Shown here: positions 37,268 to 45,494 of the stretch, in pieces | Layout: every line of letters begins with the position of its first letter | Position numbering within the stretch: the first letter of the stretch is position 1 | NCBI GenBank assembly: GCA_963691835.1 | Contig: OY829383.1 | Location: forward strand, 1,922,001 to 1,986,000 | DNA: 64,000 nt | Direction of reading: 5' to 3' | Origin: G963691835 sp963691835 | GTDB taxonomy: Bacteria > Pseudomonadota > Alphaproteobacteria > Thalassobaculales > Thalassobaculaceae | Program-made: the position numbers and the translations under genes | The notes under the pieces: model-generated | Databases searched by the model: none | What the model saw: only the letters and a program-made list of their open reading frames with translations | Told to the model about the DNA's origin: nothing

Positions 37268-37286
37268 CGGGGGCCGCGGGCCCCCG
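37268..37286 (+). terminator. Stem-loop after the small protein gene
   Basis: CGGGGGCC and GGCCCCCG form a perfect 8-bp stem around a GCG loop, 32 bases after the stop. The following bases are only moderately T-rich. Being symmetrical, it can also serve the convergent dcd gene. Confidence 0.65.
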
Positions 37287-37337
37287 ATGTCGTTTCGGCA
37301 CCCGTTTTCGTCACGGCACCGAAGCCCAGATCTCCGC

Positions 37338-38504
37338 TTACGCCGGCGGGGCCCGGAAGTGCTTACTGAGCTTAAGGCCCTGCCGCTGGTAGTTTGAGCC
37401 GACACCATCAGCGCCGTAGAGAATGTCCGGCACAGCGATCAGCGGTTCGTACACGAGCCGGCAAACCACTTGGCCGTCGGCGATGACAAACGGGACGTCG
37501 TGGGAGCGGACTTCCAACACCGCGCGTGTTCCGACGGCTCCGATGTCCGCATGCCCGAAACCCGGATCGAAGAACCCCGCATAGTGAACCCGAAACTCGC
37601 CCACGCGGGTATCATACGCCCGCATCTCGGCCGCATGGTCGAGCGGGACGGTCACCGCTTCCTTGGACATCAGGATGTAGAACTCGTCGGGGTTCAGGAT
37701 CAGCTCAGCCGGGCGCCCCGCAATCCGCCGCACCGGCTCCCAGAAATCAAGAACGTCGTAACCGCCGACCCGGTCGATATCAATCAGGCCGGTGTGCTGT
37801 TTCGCCCGCCACCCGATCAGCCCCTCTTCTTTATCGCCCCCGAGATCCACGCTGACGGCCACGCCTTCCTTAATGTCGGAGCCGGAGCCCGTTGCGTGGA
37901 CGAGCCCGACCTCTTCCTGAAGGCGCCGCATCGCGCTGTCACTGACGGTTGGGACGCCCGATCGGAACCGAAGCTGGCTGAGCGTCGACCCCGCACGGAC
38001 AAGCACGCTGAATGTTCGGGGAGAAATCTCAGCATACAGCCTGCCTTGATACCCTGCCCGGACCGTCTCGAACTCGGAGCCGTAATCGGTGATCAGGCGG
38101 GTGAAGATGTCCAGGCGCCCCGTTGAGCTTTTCGGGTTCGCGGTGCCGGAGAGATGGGCAGGCAGGTCCAATCGCTCCATCAGCGGGACGATGTAGACGC
38201 AACCCTTCTCCAGAACGGCCCCATCCGCCATGTCGATCCGATGCATCGACATTCGGTCCAGCTTTTCCGCCACCGTGGAATGACGACCCGGCAGAAAGCT
38301 CGCTCGAACCCGGTAGGCCACGTCGCCCAGTCTGAGGTCCAGGCTTGACGGTTGGATCTGCCGTTTCTCGACAGGCGTGTCGGTACTGAGTCCGCCGCTC
38401 TCAATCAGGGCTTCGATCGCTTGGCTCGGCAGGATCCCGGCGGGGTGAGCGTCCGTTTCGGGGCCGTGGCTGGGGACGGATTGTGGATGTGTCTCGGTCA
38501 TCAT
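37338..38504 (-). CDS. dcd: dCTP deaminase, double-length alphaproteobacterial form
   Basis: A 388-residue protein, about twice the length of E. coli Dcd. Two dUTPase-like folds are visible: the first (about 25-200) contains IQPSSLDLRLG and the active-site TANPKSSTGRLDIFTRL region; the second (about 205-388) is a related domain ending in the tail VGSNYQRQGLKLS. This double-length form is typical of alphaproteobacteria and deaminates dCTP to dUTP for dTMP synthesis, so it works in series with dut at 26.7 kb. Two adjacent ATGs at the start. Divergent from recX with a spacer of about 210 bases. Confidence 0.93.
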   Translation of the reverse strand: MMTETHPQSVPSHGPETDAHPAGILPSQAIEALIESGGLSTDTPVEKRQIQPSSLDLRLGDVAYRVRASFLPGRHSTVAEKLDRMSMHRIDMADGAVLEKGCVYIVPLMERLDLPAHLSGTANPKSSTGRLDIFTRLITDYGSEFETVRAGYQGRLYAEISPRTFSVLVRAGSTLSQLRFRSGVPTVSDSAMRRLQEEVGLVHATGSGSDIKEGVAVSVDLGGDKEEGLIGWRAKQHTGLIDIDRVGGYDVLDFWEPVRRIAGRPAELILNPDEFYILMSKEAVTVPLDHAAEMRAYDTRVGEFRVHYAGFFDPGFGHADIGAVGTRAVLEVRSHDVPFVIADGQVVCRLVYEPLIAVPDILYGADGVGSNYQRQGLKLSKHFRAPPA

Positions 38505-38605
38505 CGACGGTTAGCAGAACACGCTTGCGGCACAAAGCGAAACTGGTGCATGGTCTACCTCTCGCGCCGCAGGTTACCGCGCGAAACCATCCTGTTAGAA
38601 GGCAG

Positions 38606-38620
38606 GTTCTACACCCGTTG
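38606..38620 (+). promoter_or_regulatory. Candidate LexA box upstream of recX
   Basis: GTTC-N7-GTTG at 38606-38620, one base off the alphaproteobacterial direct-repeat LexA site GTTC-N7-GTTC. It lies in the dcd/recX spacer, about 100 bases before the probable recX start. SOS control of recX is common, which supports it, but a short degenerate site like this can occur by chance. Confidence 0.3.
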
Positions 38621-38720
38621 TCTGTTGACAATATGGGGTTTTTTCGTTTGTCCACATGGTGTTCCACCGGTAGTGGCCGCACTCGACCTAAGGCTGTCAT
38701 GGGCTGGCCGGGTGGCGTCC

Positions 38721-39329
38721 GTGTCTGATGGCGGGGAGCCGGCCGACAAGGACCGGCGAGACCCCGACGAACGCTCCAAGAGAAAGCGCCGCGTCCCAGC
38801 CCGGGCCACACCCGCCTCCCTTGACGCGGCGGCGGCCCGATACGTTTCCCGGTACGCTGCGTCCACCGACCGGCTTCGCCGGATGCTTGAGCGTCGGATC
38901 GAGCGATCCGCCCGAGCTCACGGAACAGACCCCGATATCGGCCTCGCCCATGTTGAGGCGATCATCTCCCGCTACACGGCGGCCGGCATTCTCGATGATG
39001 ACGCCTACGCGCTCGGCCGTGCACGAACCCTGCGCCGCCGGGGGGCCTCGCGCCGAATGATCGCCGCCGATCTGGCCGCCCGTAACCTCGGCAAGGACCG
39101 CATCGCCGACACGCTGGCCCTTTTGGATCAGGAAACAGGAATCGACGGTACCGAAGATGACCCAGAGCTAGCCGCAGCCCGGCGCTACGTAGAGCGGAAG
39201 CGTCTCGGCTTCCTCCGGCCCGATGGTCTTCGCCAAGAGAGGCGTCAGCGGGACCTTGCCGCACTCGCTCGGCGCGGGTTCTCCATCAATGTCGCCCGGC
39301 GGGCGCTGTCTGACCCCGACGACGACTGA
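38721..39329 (+). CDS. recX: RecX-family regulator of RecA
   Basis: A basic protein of about 202 residues built from three-helix RecX repeats: LRRMLERRIERSAR, DDDAYALGRARTLRRRGASRRMIAADLAARNL (two adjacent segments) and YVERKRLGFLRP with a final LARRGFS helix. RecX binds RecA filaments and damps recombinase activity. The start is uncertain: the frame is open from 38352, but only from about 38712-38721 (two GTG codons) does the sequence look coding, and neither has a clear ribosome site. recA is not in the window. Divergent from dcd. Confidence 0.82.
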   Translation: MSDGGEPADKDRRDPDERSKRKRRVPARATPASLDAAAARYVSRYAASTDRLRRMLERRIERSARAHGTDPDIGLAHVEAIISRYTAAGILDDDAYALGRARTLRRRGASRRMIAADLAARNLGKDRIADTLALLDQETGIDGTEDDPELAAARRYVERKRLGFLRPDGLRQERRQRDLAALARRGFSINVARRALSDPDDD

Positions 39330-39330
39330 G

Positions 39331-40245
39331 TCAATCATGCGACAAGGCTTCGGCGGTGATCGCGTCATCCACCGCCCGCTCATACGGGACATCTGCCGAA
39401 ATCAGCCCGCCGGATAGCAGCGATGCCTTGAGACGGACAAAGGTTTCCGGAGGCAGGGCCGGGTGCCGCGCCCAAACCCCGGATGCGCGGTAGCCGTCGA
39501 TCATCCGGGCAAGCGCGCCGGTCGACAGATCTGGAAAGAATTCCGCGATCTGTGCGGCGATCTCGAGCGGCGCCTCCGCAAACAGGGCGTGTTGGGCCGC
39601 GGCGATGCCCCGGACAAGGGCGCGGCACGTGTCCTTCTGCTCATCCGCAAAGCGGCGGGTGGTGTAGAAGCTCGTGTAGCCCATATCGCCCCGGGACGCG
39701 AAACGGTGCCAGATATGGCCCCATCCGCCTTCAACCGCGTGGTCGACATAGGGCTCGAAGACCTGGATCACATCCACCTCTCCGCGTTCAAGACGGCCGG
39801 CGTTCTCCGCCATTGGCAGGTCAGGCGCGCGATCCAGAGCGGCAGGATCAATACCCGCACGGCGAAGGTCGTCCTGAAAGGTCATCCAGGGTGTCGGAAC
39901 GTCCGTCGCGACGCCGATCCGGGGGCCCAGTAGGTCCTGGAAGCGAAAGTCCGGGTTCGGCTCCCGCCCGACCAGAACGAACGGCTCACCAGAGACGACC
40001 TGTCCAAAGCAGACCAACGGACACTCCGGATCGGCGTCATGGTGCAGCATGACCCGCATCGGCCCGCCCCAAGAGACGTCGGCCGTCCCATCCAGAAGGG
40101 CCGTCGCCGTCCGTGTGGTATCCGGAGAGGTCTCGATCCGGACATCAGCCCCGGCCGCCGCCCAGTCCCCCCGGCTGGCCGCGAGATAGAACGGCACATA
40201 GGCCACGGCCCGCAAATTCTCGTAGAGCACGATTGGACGGCTCAC
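39331..40245 (-). CDS. NMT1/THI5-like substrate-binding protein without leader
   Basis: A 304-residue protein of the NMT1/THI5-like periplasmic-binding-protein fold: an early LRAVAYVPFYLAASRGDW segment, WGGPMRVMLHHD (about 64), VCFGQVVSGEPFVLVGRE, and a PRIGVATDVPTPW second-lobe strand. The GTG start overlaps the preceding gene (GTGA), so the N-terminus is fixed, and it has no signal peptide or lipobox. No permease or ATPase gene accompanies it. The eukaryotic THI5 Cys-rich (CCCFC) motif is absent, so HMP-phosphate synthase activity is not supported. It may be a cytosolic binding protein, sensor or enzyme of the linked deacetylases. Members of this fold often bind pyrimidines. Confidence 0.8.
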   Translation of the reverse strand: MSRPIVLYENLRAVAYVPFYLAASRGDWAAAGADVRIETSPDTTRTATALLDGTADVSWGGPMRVMLHHDADPECPLVCFGQVVSGEPFVLVGREPNPDFRFQDLLGPRIGVATDVPTPWMTFQDDLRRAGIDPAALDRAPDLPMAENAGRLERGEVDVIQVFEPYVDHAVEGGWGHIWHRFASRGDMGYTSFYTTRRFADEQKDTCRALVRGIAAAQHALFAEAPLEIAAQIAEFFPDLSTGALARMIDGYRASGVWARHPALPPETFVRLKASLLSGGLISADVPYERAVDDAITAEALSHD

Positions 40246-41171
40246 GCGCCGCCATCCCCGTCCGACAGCGTCTCCGCGGCCACATGGTCGGCGATCTGGT
40301 CCAGGCTCGCGGGCCACAGCCCCTCGTGCGCGGCGATCCTGTCCAGAGTCTCTCCGAGGTAACGGATGCGATGCGGCATGCCGAACAGCCAAGGATGAAT
40401 GCCGAAGACGAAGCTCCGCCCGCCCTCGGGGCCTTCGGAGGCGAGGACGGACACCGCCTCTCCGACCATTTGCGGATAACGGTGGGTCATCACCCGGCGG
40501 CACCAAAGAAGCTGCACGTCGTCGAGCTCGGCATGGCAGGGGATCGAGAGGAGGGGCGGCACCGTGGTCATCCAGTAGGGCCTGTCGTCGTTCGGCCAGT
40601 GTCCGATCCAGCGGTATCCCGCCTCCGCCAGCAGGTGAGGGGAGCGGACGGTCTCCCCAAAATCCTGCGCGATCCAACCGAGAGGACGCTGACCCGTCAC
40701 GCGCCGGACGGTGTCTGTCGCCCGCTTGATAAAACGGATCTCCTCGTCCTCGTCCATCTTGGCGGTCACCATGCGGGTGGCGTGGGTACCATGGGCGGCG
40801 AAAGTCCAACCCCGCTCCAGGCACCTCTCCACAACCGGGCCGTACCGATCCAGCGCGGAGCTGTTCGCCGCCACCGTGACCGGCCATCCGAGACGGTCGA
40901 GGACATCCAGTACCCGGAAGATGCCGACCCGGTTTCCGTACTCCCGGATGGTGTAGGTGCGGTAGTCCGGAGCGTAGTCGCCGAACGGGTCCTTGAACCT
41001 CGGATCCCGGTGGGCGACCGCCGGCGGCTCCAACTCCCAATGCTCCAGGTACAACACGATTCCGACCGCAAGGCGCGCCTGGCCCGGCCACAGAAGTGAT
41101 GGGCGGTCCGGCAGAGCCGAGTAGGGATAGAGATCATGGTCCATCCCGGGGGAGCGATAGGCGACCATCAT
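40242..41171 (-). CDS. PuuE-type polysaccharide deacetylase family protein (copy 2)
   Basis: A 309-residue cytosolic NodB-like protein of the PuuE branch, whose named member is a metal-independent allantoinase that opens a ureide ring. Shared features are a YSALPDRP start, EYGNRVGIFRVLDVLDRLG, a FAAHGTH loop (about 145), GQRPLGWIAQDFG, a DDRPYW motif and IHPWLFGMPHRIRYL. Start ATGATG at 41171 is fixed by ATGA overlap with the gene before it; the open frame runs on to 41333 inside that gene. It is clearly paralogous to that gene, and the two diverge most in the substrate-facing loops, so different or sequential substrates are likely. Not a cell-wall enzyme: there is no export signal. Confidence 0.85.
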   Translation of the reverse strand: MMVAYRSPGMDHDLYPYSALPDRPSLLWPGQARLAVGIVLYLEHWELEPPAVAHRDPRFKDPFGDYAPDYRTYTIREYGNRVGIFRVLDVLDRLGWPVTVAANSSALDRYGPVVERCLERGWTFAAHGTHATRMVTAKMDEDEEIRFIKRATDTVRRVTGQRPLGWIAQDFGETVRSPHLLAEAGYRWIGHWPNDDRPYWMTTVPPLLSIPCHAELDDVQLLWCRRVMTHRYPQMVGEAVSVLASEGPEGGRSFVFGIHPWLFGMPHRIRYLGETLDRIAAHEGLWPASLDQIADHVAAETLSDGDGGA

Positions 41172-42052
41172 CCGCCCTCCGCCGGGACCAGATGTTGTGA
41201 CCGGAACCACGCTGCGATCTCGCTGCCCGTCGTCATCCACACCTCGTCGTGACCAACAATGTGCTTCAGCGCCCGCTCCAAATGCCGGATCCGGTGAGGC
41301 TGGCCCATGATGTAGGGGTGAAGCGCCAGACACACGACCCGGCCCGTCTCCGCCCCCTCCCGCCAGAGCGTGTCGAAGTGGTCGATCATCATTCGGGCGA
41401 AGTCTTCCGCCTCGATGTGATGGCGCAGCACCATCGCGTCGTTGATATCCATTTGATAGGGGATGGTCAGCAGAGAACCGGACCGGACCCGCATCCAGGT
41501 GGGCTGGTCGTCATGATACCAGTCGCAGTAGTAGCCGATGCCCGCCTCCGCGACGATGTCCGGGGTGTTCCGGGTGAAGGAGGCCGCGGGCGAAAACCAA
41601 CCCGCCAGCATCTCGCCGGTCATCTCCCGATAGGTCTTCACGCACTCCTCGACCGCGGCGCGCCCCTCTTCCTCCGGCAGGCCCCAATGGTATTGGGTGT
41701 TGTAGATGCCGTGACACATCACGTCCCAGCCCCGCTGGCGGGATGCGTCCATGATCTCGGGATAGTGCTCCCAGTTCGCCAGGTTCAAGGAGAGGGTGAC
41801 GGGCACGCCAAGCTTGTCGGTCACCTCCGCCATCCGCCAAAGACCGGCGCGGTTGCCGTAGTCCTTTCCCCCGTATCCCAAGACATCGGGATGGGGCATG
41901 CGCGGCCATGGGTCCCGGATCCGGATCGGGTCCGGCAGGTACTCGTAATGCTCCACATTCGGGACCACCCAGACCGCGACGCGGGCGCCGTTCGGCCAGC
42001 GGAGCGGGGGCCGGTCAGGGAGGGCGGAGTAGGGAACGCGATCCTCGAGCAC
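41168..42052 (-). CDS. PuuE-type polysaccharide deacetylase family protein (copy 1)
   Basis: A 294-residue PuuE-like protein, first gene of the leftward trio. It shares with copy 2 the RVPYSALPDRPPLRW start, YGNRAGLWRMAEVTDKLG, VMCHGIYN, a GWFSPAASFTRNTPDIVAEAG stretch, HDDQPTWM and LHPYIMGQPHRIRHL. The GTG at 42052 is preferred because GGAAAG lies 8 bases upstream; the frame is open back to a TTG at 42112, where the divergent amidohydrolase starts. Soluble and without signal peptide. PuuE and relatives hydrolyse cyclic amide or C-N bonds (allantoin is the known substrate); the substrate here is not proven. Only about 60 bases separate it from the divergent gene, so control is probably shared. 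Confidence 0.87.
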   Translation of the reverse strand: MLEDRVPYSALPDRPPLRWPNGARVAVWVVPNVEHYEYLPDPIRIRDPWPRMPHPDVLGYGGKDYGNRAGLWRMAEVTDKLGVPVTLSLNLANWEHYPEIMDASRQRGWDVMCHGIYNTQYHWGLPEEEGRAAVEECVKTYREMTGEMLAGWFSPAASFTRNTPDIVAEAGIGYYCDWYHDDQPTWMRVRSGSLLTIPYQMDINDAMVLRHHIEAEDFARMMIDHFDTLWREGAETGRVVCLALHPYIMGQPHRIRHLERALKHIVGHDEVWMTTGSEIAAWFRSQHLVPAEGG

Positions 42053-42111
42053 TGCGGGCTTTCCACACACCTGAACTCCGGTGATGATGAAAGTCTTCGG
42101 AGGACAAGACA

Positions 42112-43506
42112 ATGGACGAGATCGATCTGAGGCTGGCCGGCGGGACCGTGCTGCTTCCCGGGGAGGGATTCCGGGAGGTCGACGTGCTCGTCTCCGGAGA
42201 ACGGATCGCCGCGGTCACCGCACCTGGAACCGGGCCGGCCGCCCGTGAGACCATCTCCCTTACCGGGCTGACGGTCCTGCCGGGTGCCTGCGACGTCCAT
42301 CTTCATCTCGGCCACGGCAGCGACATCTCAAAGCCGCGGGTGCCGACAGACGCGGCAACGGAAACGGCGGCGGCGGCCGCGGGCGGCGTCACGACCTTCG
42401 TCCCCTACGTCATGAGCCCGGAGCCCTATTCCGGTCAGTTCGAGACACTGACATCGGTGACGGAGGCTGGCGCCCGGATCGATTTCGGCTTCCACTTCGT
42501 CATTGCGACGGACGATCAGCTCGCCGAACTGCCGACCTACATCCGCGAATACGGTGTCCCAACGGCCAAGCTGTTCATGAACATCCGCGGCGACGAGGGC
42601 AAGCGCCTGGGCCTGTCGGGGACAGACGACGGCTTCCTGTTCCGTCTGCTGGAAACCCTGGCTGAGCACGGCGGCATGCTGTGCCCCCATCCGGAGAACA
42701 TCGAGGTGGCCTGGGTGCTGCGGGATCGCATGCTCGCCCGGGATCCGGACGGAAATGGCGGGCTTGCAGCATGAAACGAGACCCGCCCCCCTTTCGTGGA
42801 GGCTGACGCGCTTCGGCGGGCAACCTATTTCGGACGGATCACCGGAGCGCCTGTGTACGCGGTCCATACCTCCTCGGCCGAGGCCCTGGCGGCAGCGGTG
42901 GAGCAGCGGCGGGCCGGGAGCCGGGTCATCATCGAGACCTGCACCCACTACCTGACCCACGACACGAACGCCGAGGTCGGCGCGCGCGGCAAGGTGAACC
43001 CGCCCCTTCGGGCGCCGGAGGACAGGGAAGCGCTTTGGCGCGGCATCGCCGAGGGTGAGATCGACACGGTCGGCACCGATCACATCCACCGTCCGGTCAC
43101 CTCGAAAGATGGTGGCATTTGGAAGGCGCAACCCGGTTTTCCAGGCTTGGACGGCTTCCTGCCCGCGTTCTTTACGGAAGGGCATACGAAACGAGGCATC
43201 CCGCTGGATCGGCTCGCCCGGCTCGTGACAGAAAACCCGGCCGACGCCATGGGTCTTTCCCCCCGGAAAGGCCGGATCACGCCCGGTGCGGATGCGGACT
43301 TCGCGATCCTGGATATGAACGATCCCTGGGTTGTCGAGCGGAGCGGGCTGGAGACAGACGCCGGATACTCCGTCTGGGAGGGACACAAGATGAGCTGCCG
43401 GGTCCGCCACACCCTGGTCCGGGGCCGGTTTGTCCGCCGCGATGGGGCCACTCAGGCGGATACGGTCGGCCATGGCCGGTTCGTGCCGCGCAGGCTTGCA
43501 CCCTAG
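42112..43506 (+). pseudogene. Hydantoinase/dihydropyrimidinase-type amidohydrolase with in-frame TGA
   Basis: One 464-codon amidohydrolase gene split by TGA at codon 221 (42772-42774). Reading through gives a continuous cyclic amidohydrolase: HLH at 63-65, the likely carbamylated Lys153 (TAKLFMNI), His193 (CPHPEN), then, after the stop, His252 (AVHTSS), ETCTHYL, and Asp323 (GTDHIHR). Both pieces hold metal ligands, so neither alone could be active. The stop sits where relatives typically have Trp before a (S/T)RPP(x)VEA stretch, so a TGG-to-TGA change explains it. It is either a recent nonsense mutation, a sequencing error or readthrough. Start has GGAGGA about 8 bases upstream. Followed directly by the MFS gene. 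Family acts on hydantoin, dihydropyrimidine or allantoin rings. Confidence 0.85.
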
Positions 43507-44697
43507 ATGACGTCATCACCCGTTCGACCTCCCCGGCTGATCACCCTGATCGTGCTGGCAGGCCTCTCCGTCATCTCGCTAAACCTGTTCCTGCCGTCCC
43601 TGCCGAAGATGGCCGAGGCGTTCGGGACGAGTTTCGCCGTCATGAACCTCGCGGTCGCCGGGTTTGCGGCCGCCACAGCCGTTCTGCAGCTTATCGTCGG
43701 GCCGCTGTCGGACCGCTACGGGCGGCGTCCCGTCATTCTGGGCAGCCTGATCATCTTCGGGCTGGCGAGCCTTGGATGCGCGCTGGCGACCGATGTTTGG
43801 GTATTCCTGGCGTTCCGCCTCGTCCAAGGCGTGGTGATCGCGGGCTACACCGTGTCCATGGCGATCATCCGCGAAACCACGGAGCCCGGAAAAGCGGCGA
43901 GCCTGTTGGGCTATGTCACCATGGCATGGGCGGTCGCGCCTATGCTGGGGCCGATCGCCGGAGGTGCGTTGGATGACTTGTTCGGCTGGCGTGCCAGCTT
44001 CTGGGCGCTCGTCGTCGCCGGAGGCGCCTTCGCCGTTCTGTGCTGGTTCGACCTTCGCGAGACCAACACGACGCCGTCGCGGACGATGCTGGCCCAGCTC
44101 ACGCAATACCCCAATATCTTCGGCTCGAAGCGCTTCTGGGGATACGCGCTGACCATGGCGCTGTCGACCGGGGGTTTCTACGCCTATCTCGGCGGGGCAC
44201 CGGTGGTCGCGACCACGACCTTCGGGTTGTCTCCCTCCATGCTCGGTGTGCTTCTCGGATCCATCACAGGCGGGTTCATGCTTGGCAGTTTTCTGTCGGG
44301 GCAGTTGGGGACGCGTTTGTCACTGACAACGCTCATCCTGATCGGACGCGCCGTCGCTTGCGGTGGCCTGTTGGCCGGGATGGGGCTTCTTGCCGTCGAC
44401 ATCGTGACGCTGTGGGGCGTGTTCGGGGCCTGCCTGCTGATGGGGATCGGGAACGGCCTCACCCTGCCCGCCAGCAGTGCTGGCGCCCTTCAGGTCGAAC
44501 CGCATCTCGCCGGGTCCGCCGCCGGTCTGTCCGGTGCGCTGACGGTTGGCGGGGGAGCGCTGATCTCGCTGATAACGGGGATCGTCATGTCGGATGAGCC
44601 GAGCCCCGAACGCCTTCTCGGAATGATGCTTATCGCCTCGGCCCTGGCTGCCGTGTCCATCGCGTATGTGCGTTGGGGATTGGGGGAAGACCGATAG
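43507..44697 (+). CDS. Bcr/CflA-family MFS transporter in the amidohydrolase unit
   Basis: A 396-residue 12-span MFS protein. The SLNLFLPSLPKMAEAF segment in helix 1 and GPLSDRYGRRPVIL between helices 2 and 3 identify the Bcr/CflA branch. The ATG follows the amidohydrolase stop (TAG ATG) without a gap, so it is translated from the same message and may move the substrate or product of that pathway, although family members are mostly drug or peptide exporters. Convergent with the metallopeptidase gene; the two stop codons abut. Confidence 0.9.
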   Translation: MTSSPVRPPRLITLIVLAGLSVISLNLFLPSLPKMAEAFGTSFAVMNLAVAGFAAATAVLQLIVGPLSDRYGRRPVILGSLIIFGLASLGCALATDVWVFLAFRLVQGVVIAGYTVSMAIIRETTEPGKAASLLGYVTMAWAVAPMLGPIAGGALDDLFGWRASFWALVVAGGAFAVLCWFDLRETNTTPSRTMLAQLTQYPNIFGSKRFWGYALTMALSTGGFYAYLGGAPVVATTTFGLSPSMLGVLLGSITGGFMLGSFLSGQLGTRLSLTTLILIGRAVACGGLLAGMGLLAVDIVTLWGVFGACLLMGIGNGLTLPASSAGALQVEPHLAGSAAGLSGALTVGGGALISLITGIVMSDEPSPERLLGMMLIASALAAVSIAYVRWGLGEDR

Positions 44698-45453
44698 CTA
44701 GCCGTAGCGATGCAGGCTGGCGCCATGCCGTTTGAGCCAGGCCCGCTCCTCCTCGGAGGGACCGAAAATCTCCTCGACGAGGCGCCAAAACCGGCGGGAG
44801 TGGTTCATCTCGACCAGATGGGCCGCCTCATGCGCGGCGACATAGTCCAGCACCCGCTCCGGCGCCAGAATCAGACGCCAGGAGAAGGAGATATCCCCAT
44901 TCGAGGAGCAGCTTCCCCAGCGGCTCCGGGTATCCCGGATCGAAATCCGTCCGGCCTTCCGGCCAACCGCCGTGGCATACGTCCGCGCCCGCGCCGCTAA
45001 TTCGCGCCGTGCCTCCGCCTTAAGCCAGTCTCGAACCCGGCGGGTCACATGCGCCTCCTGACCCGTGACGACCAAGAGCGGGGGGTTCGCGTCGGTATCG
45101 AAGGGGGTCAGCCCCACCCCTTCCGTGATCGCATTGAGGTCCACCCGGCGGACGGGTCCACGGGACTTCGGCCGGTGGCTGATGACATGCTCCCGTCCAA
45201 GGACCGGAATGCGGGCCCCGTCTTCGAATGGAATCTGGTCCGGCATTTTGGCGAGGCGGCTTTCGAGCCAGCCTAGGTTGCGGCGGACGAAATCCTCGAC
45301 ATCGGCGTGTGCCACATAGTCCGGACAGACCAGCAGCGGACCACCCAGTGCTGGGTCGATCTTGAGCGTGAGACGCCGCGCCCGCGCACTCTCCCGCACG
45401 GGGACAAGGATTTCCTGGCCGTTGCTGGCGGCAAGCGCGATGGTGCGGGACAT
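44698..45453 (-). CDS. YgjP-like (DUF45) metallopeptidase
   Basis: A 251-residue cytosolic protein of the YgjP/SprT-like (DUF45) family. The zinc site is HEAAH at 208-212 with the third ligand His218 in NHSRRFW; the preceding RWGSCSSNGDISFSWRLI (about 178-195) is the family hallmark. The ATG at 45453 is taken as the start; the frame extends to a TTG at 45489 without support. Function of the family is poorly known; housekeeping protein turnover is a common suggestion. The last gene before the Bcr/CflA exporter upstream, 41 bases away, so the two may be co-transcribed. Confidence 0.88.
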   Translation of the reverse strand: MSRTIALAASNGQEILVPVRESARARRLTLKIDPALGGPLLVCPDYVAHADVEDFVRRNLGWLESRLAKMPDQIPFEDGARIPVLGREHVISHRPKSRGPVRRVDLNAITEGVGLTPFDTDANPPLLVVTGQEAHVTRRVRDWLKAEARRELAARARTYATAVGRKAGRISIRDTRSRWGSCSSNGDISFSWRLILAPERVLDYVAAHEAAHLVEMNHSRRFWRLVEEIFGPSEEERAWLKRHGASLHRYG

Positions 45454-45494
45454 GGCTCCATCCGGCGATCCGTGGGACGGCTGCGGCAACGCTG

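Noticed and set aside
38625..38630. TTGACA as a recX promoter -35 element
   Set aside because: No acceptable -10 hexamer lies 16-18 bases downstream (TTGTCC at 17).
39331..41091. Single 586-codon open frame on the minus strand spanning the binding-protein gene
   Set aside because: Only the part up to 40245 matches the NMT1/THI5-like fold; the N-terminal extension is an out-of-frame shadow of the PuuE-type gene, and a GTGA overlap marks the true start.
42772..42774. TGA read as selenocysteine or as a reassigned Trp codon
   Set aside because: No SECIS-like structure or selenocysteine genes were seen, no Cys/Sec is expected at this column, and TGA is used as a normal stop by many other genes in the window (for example dut and fabA).
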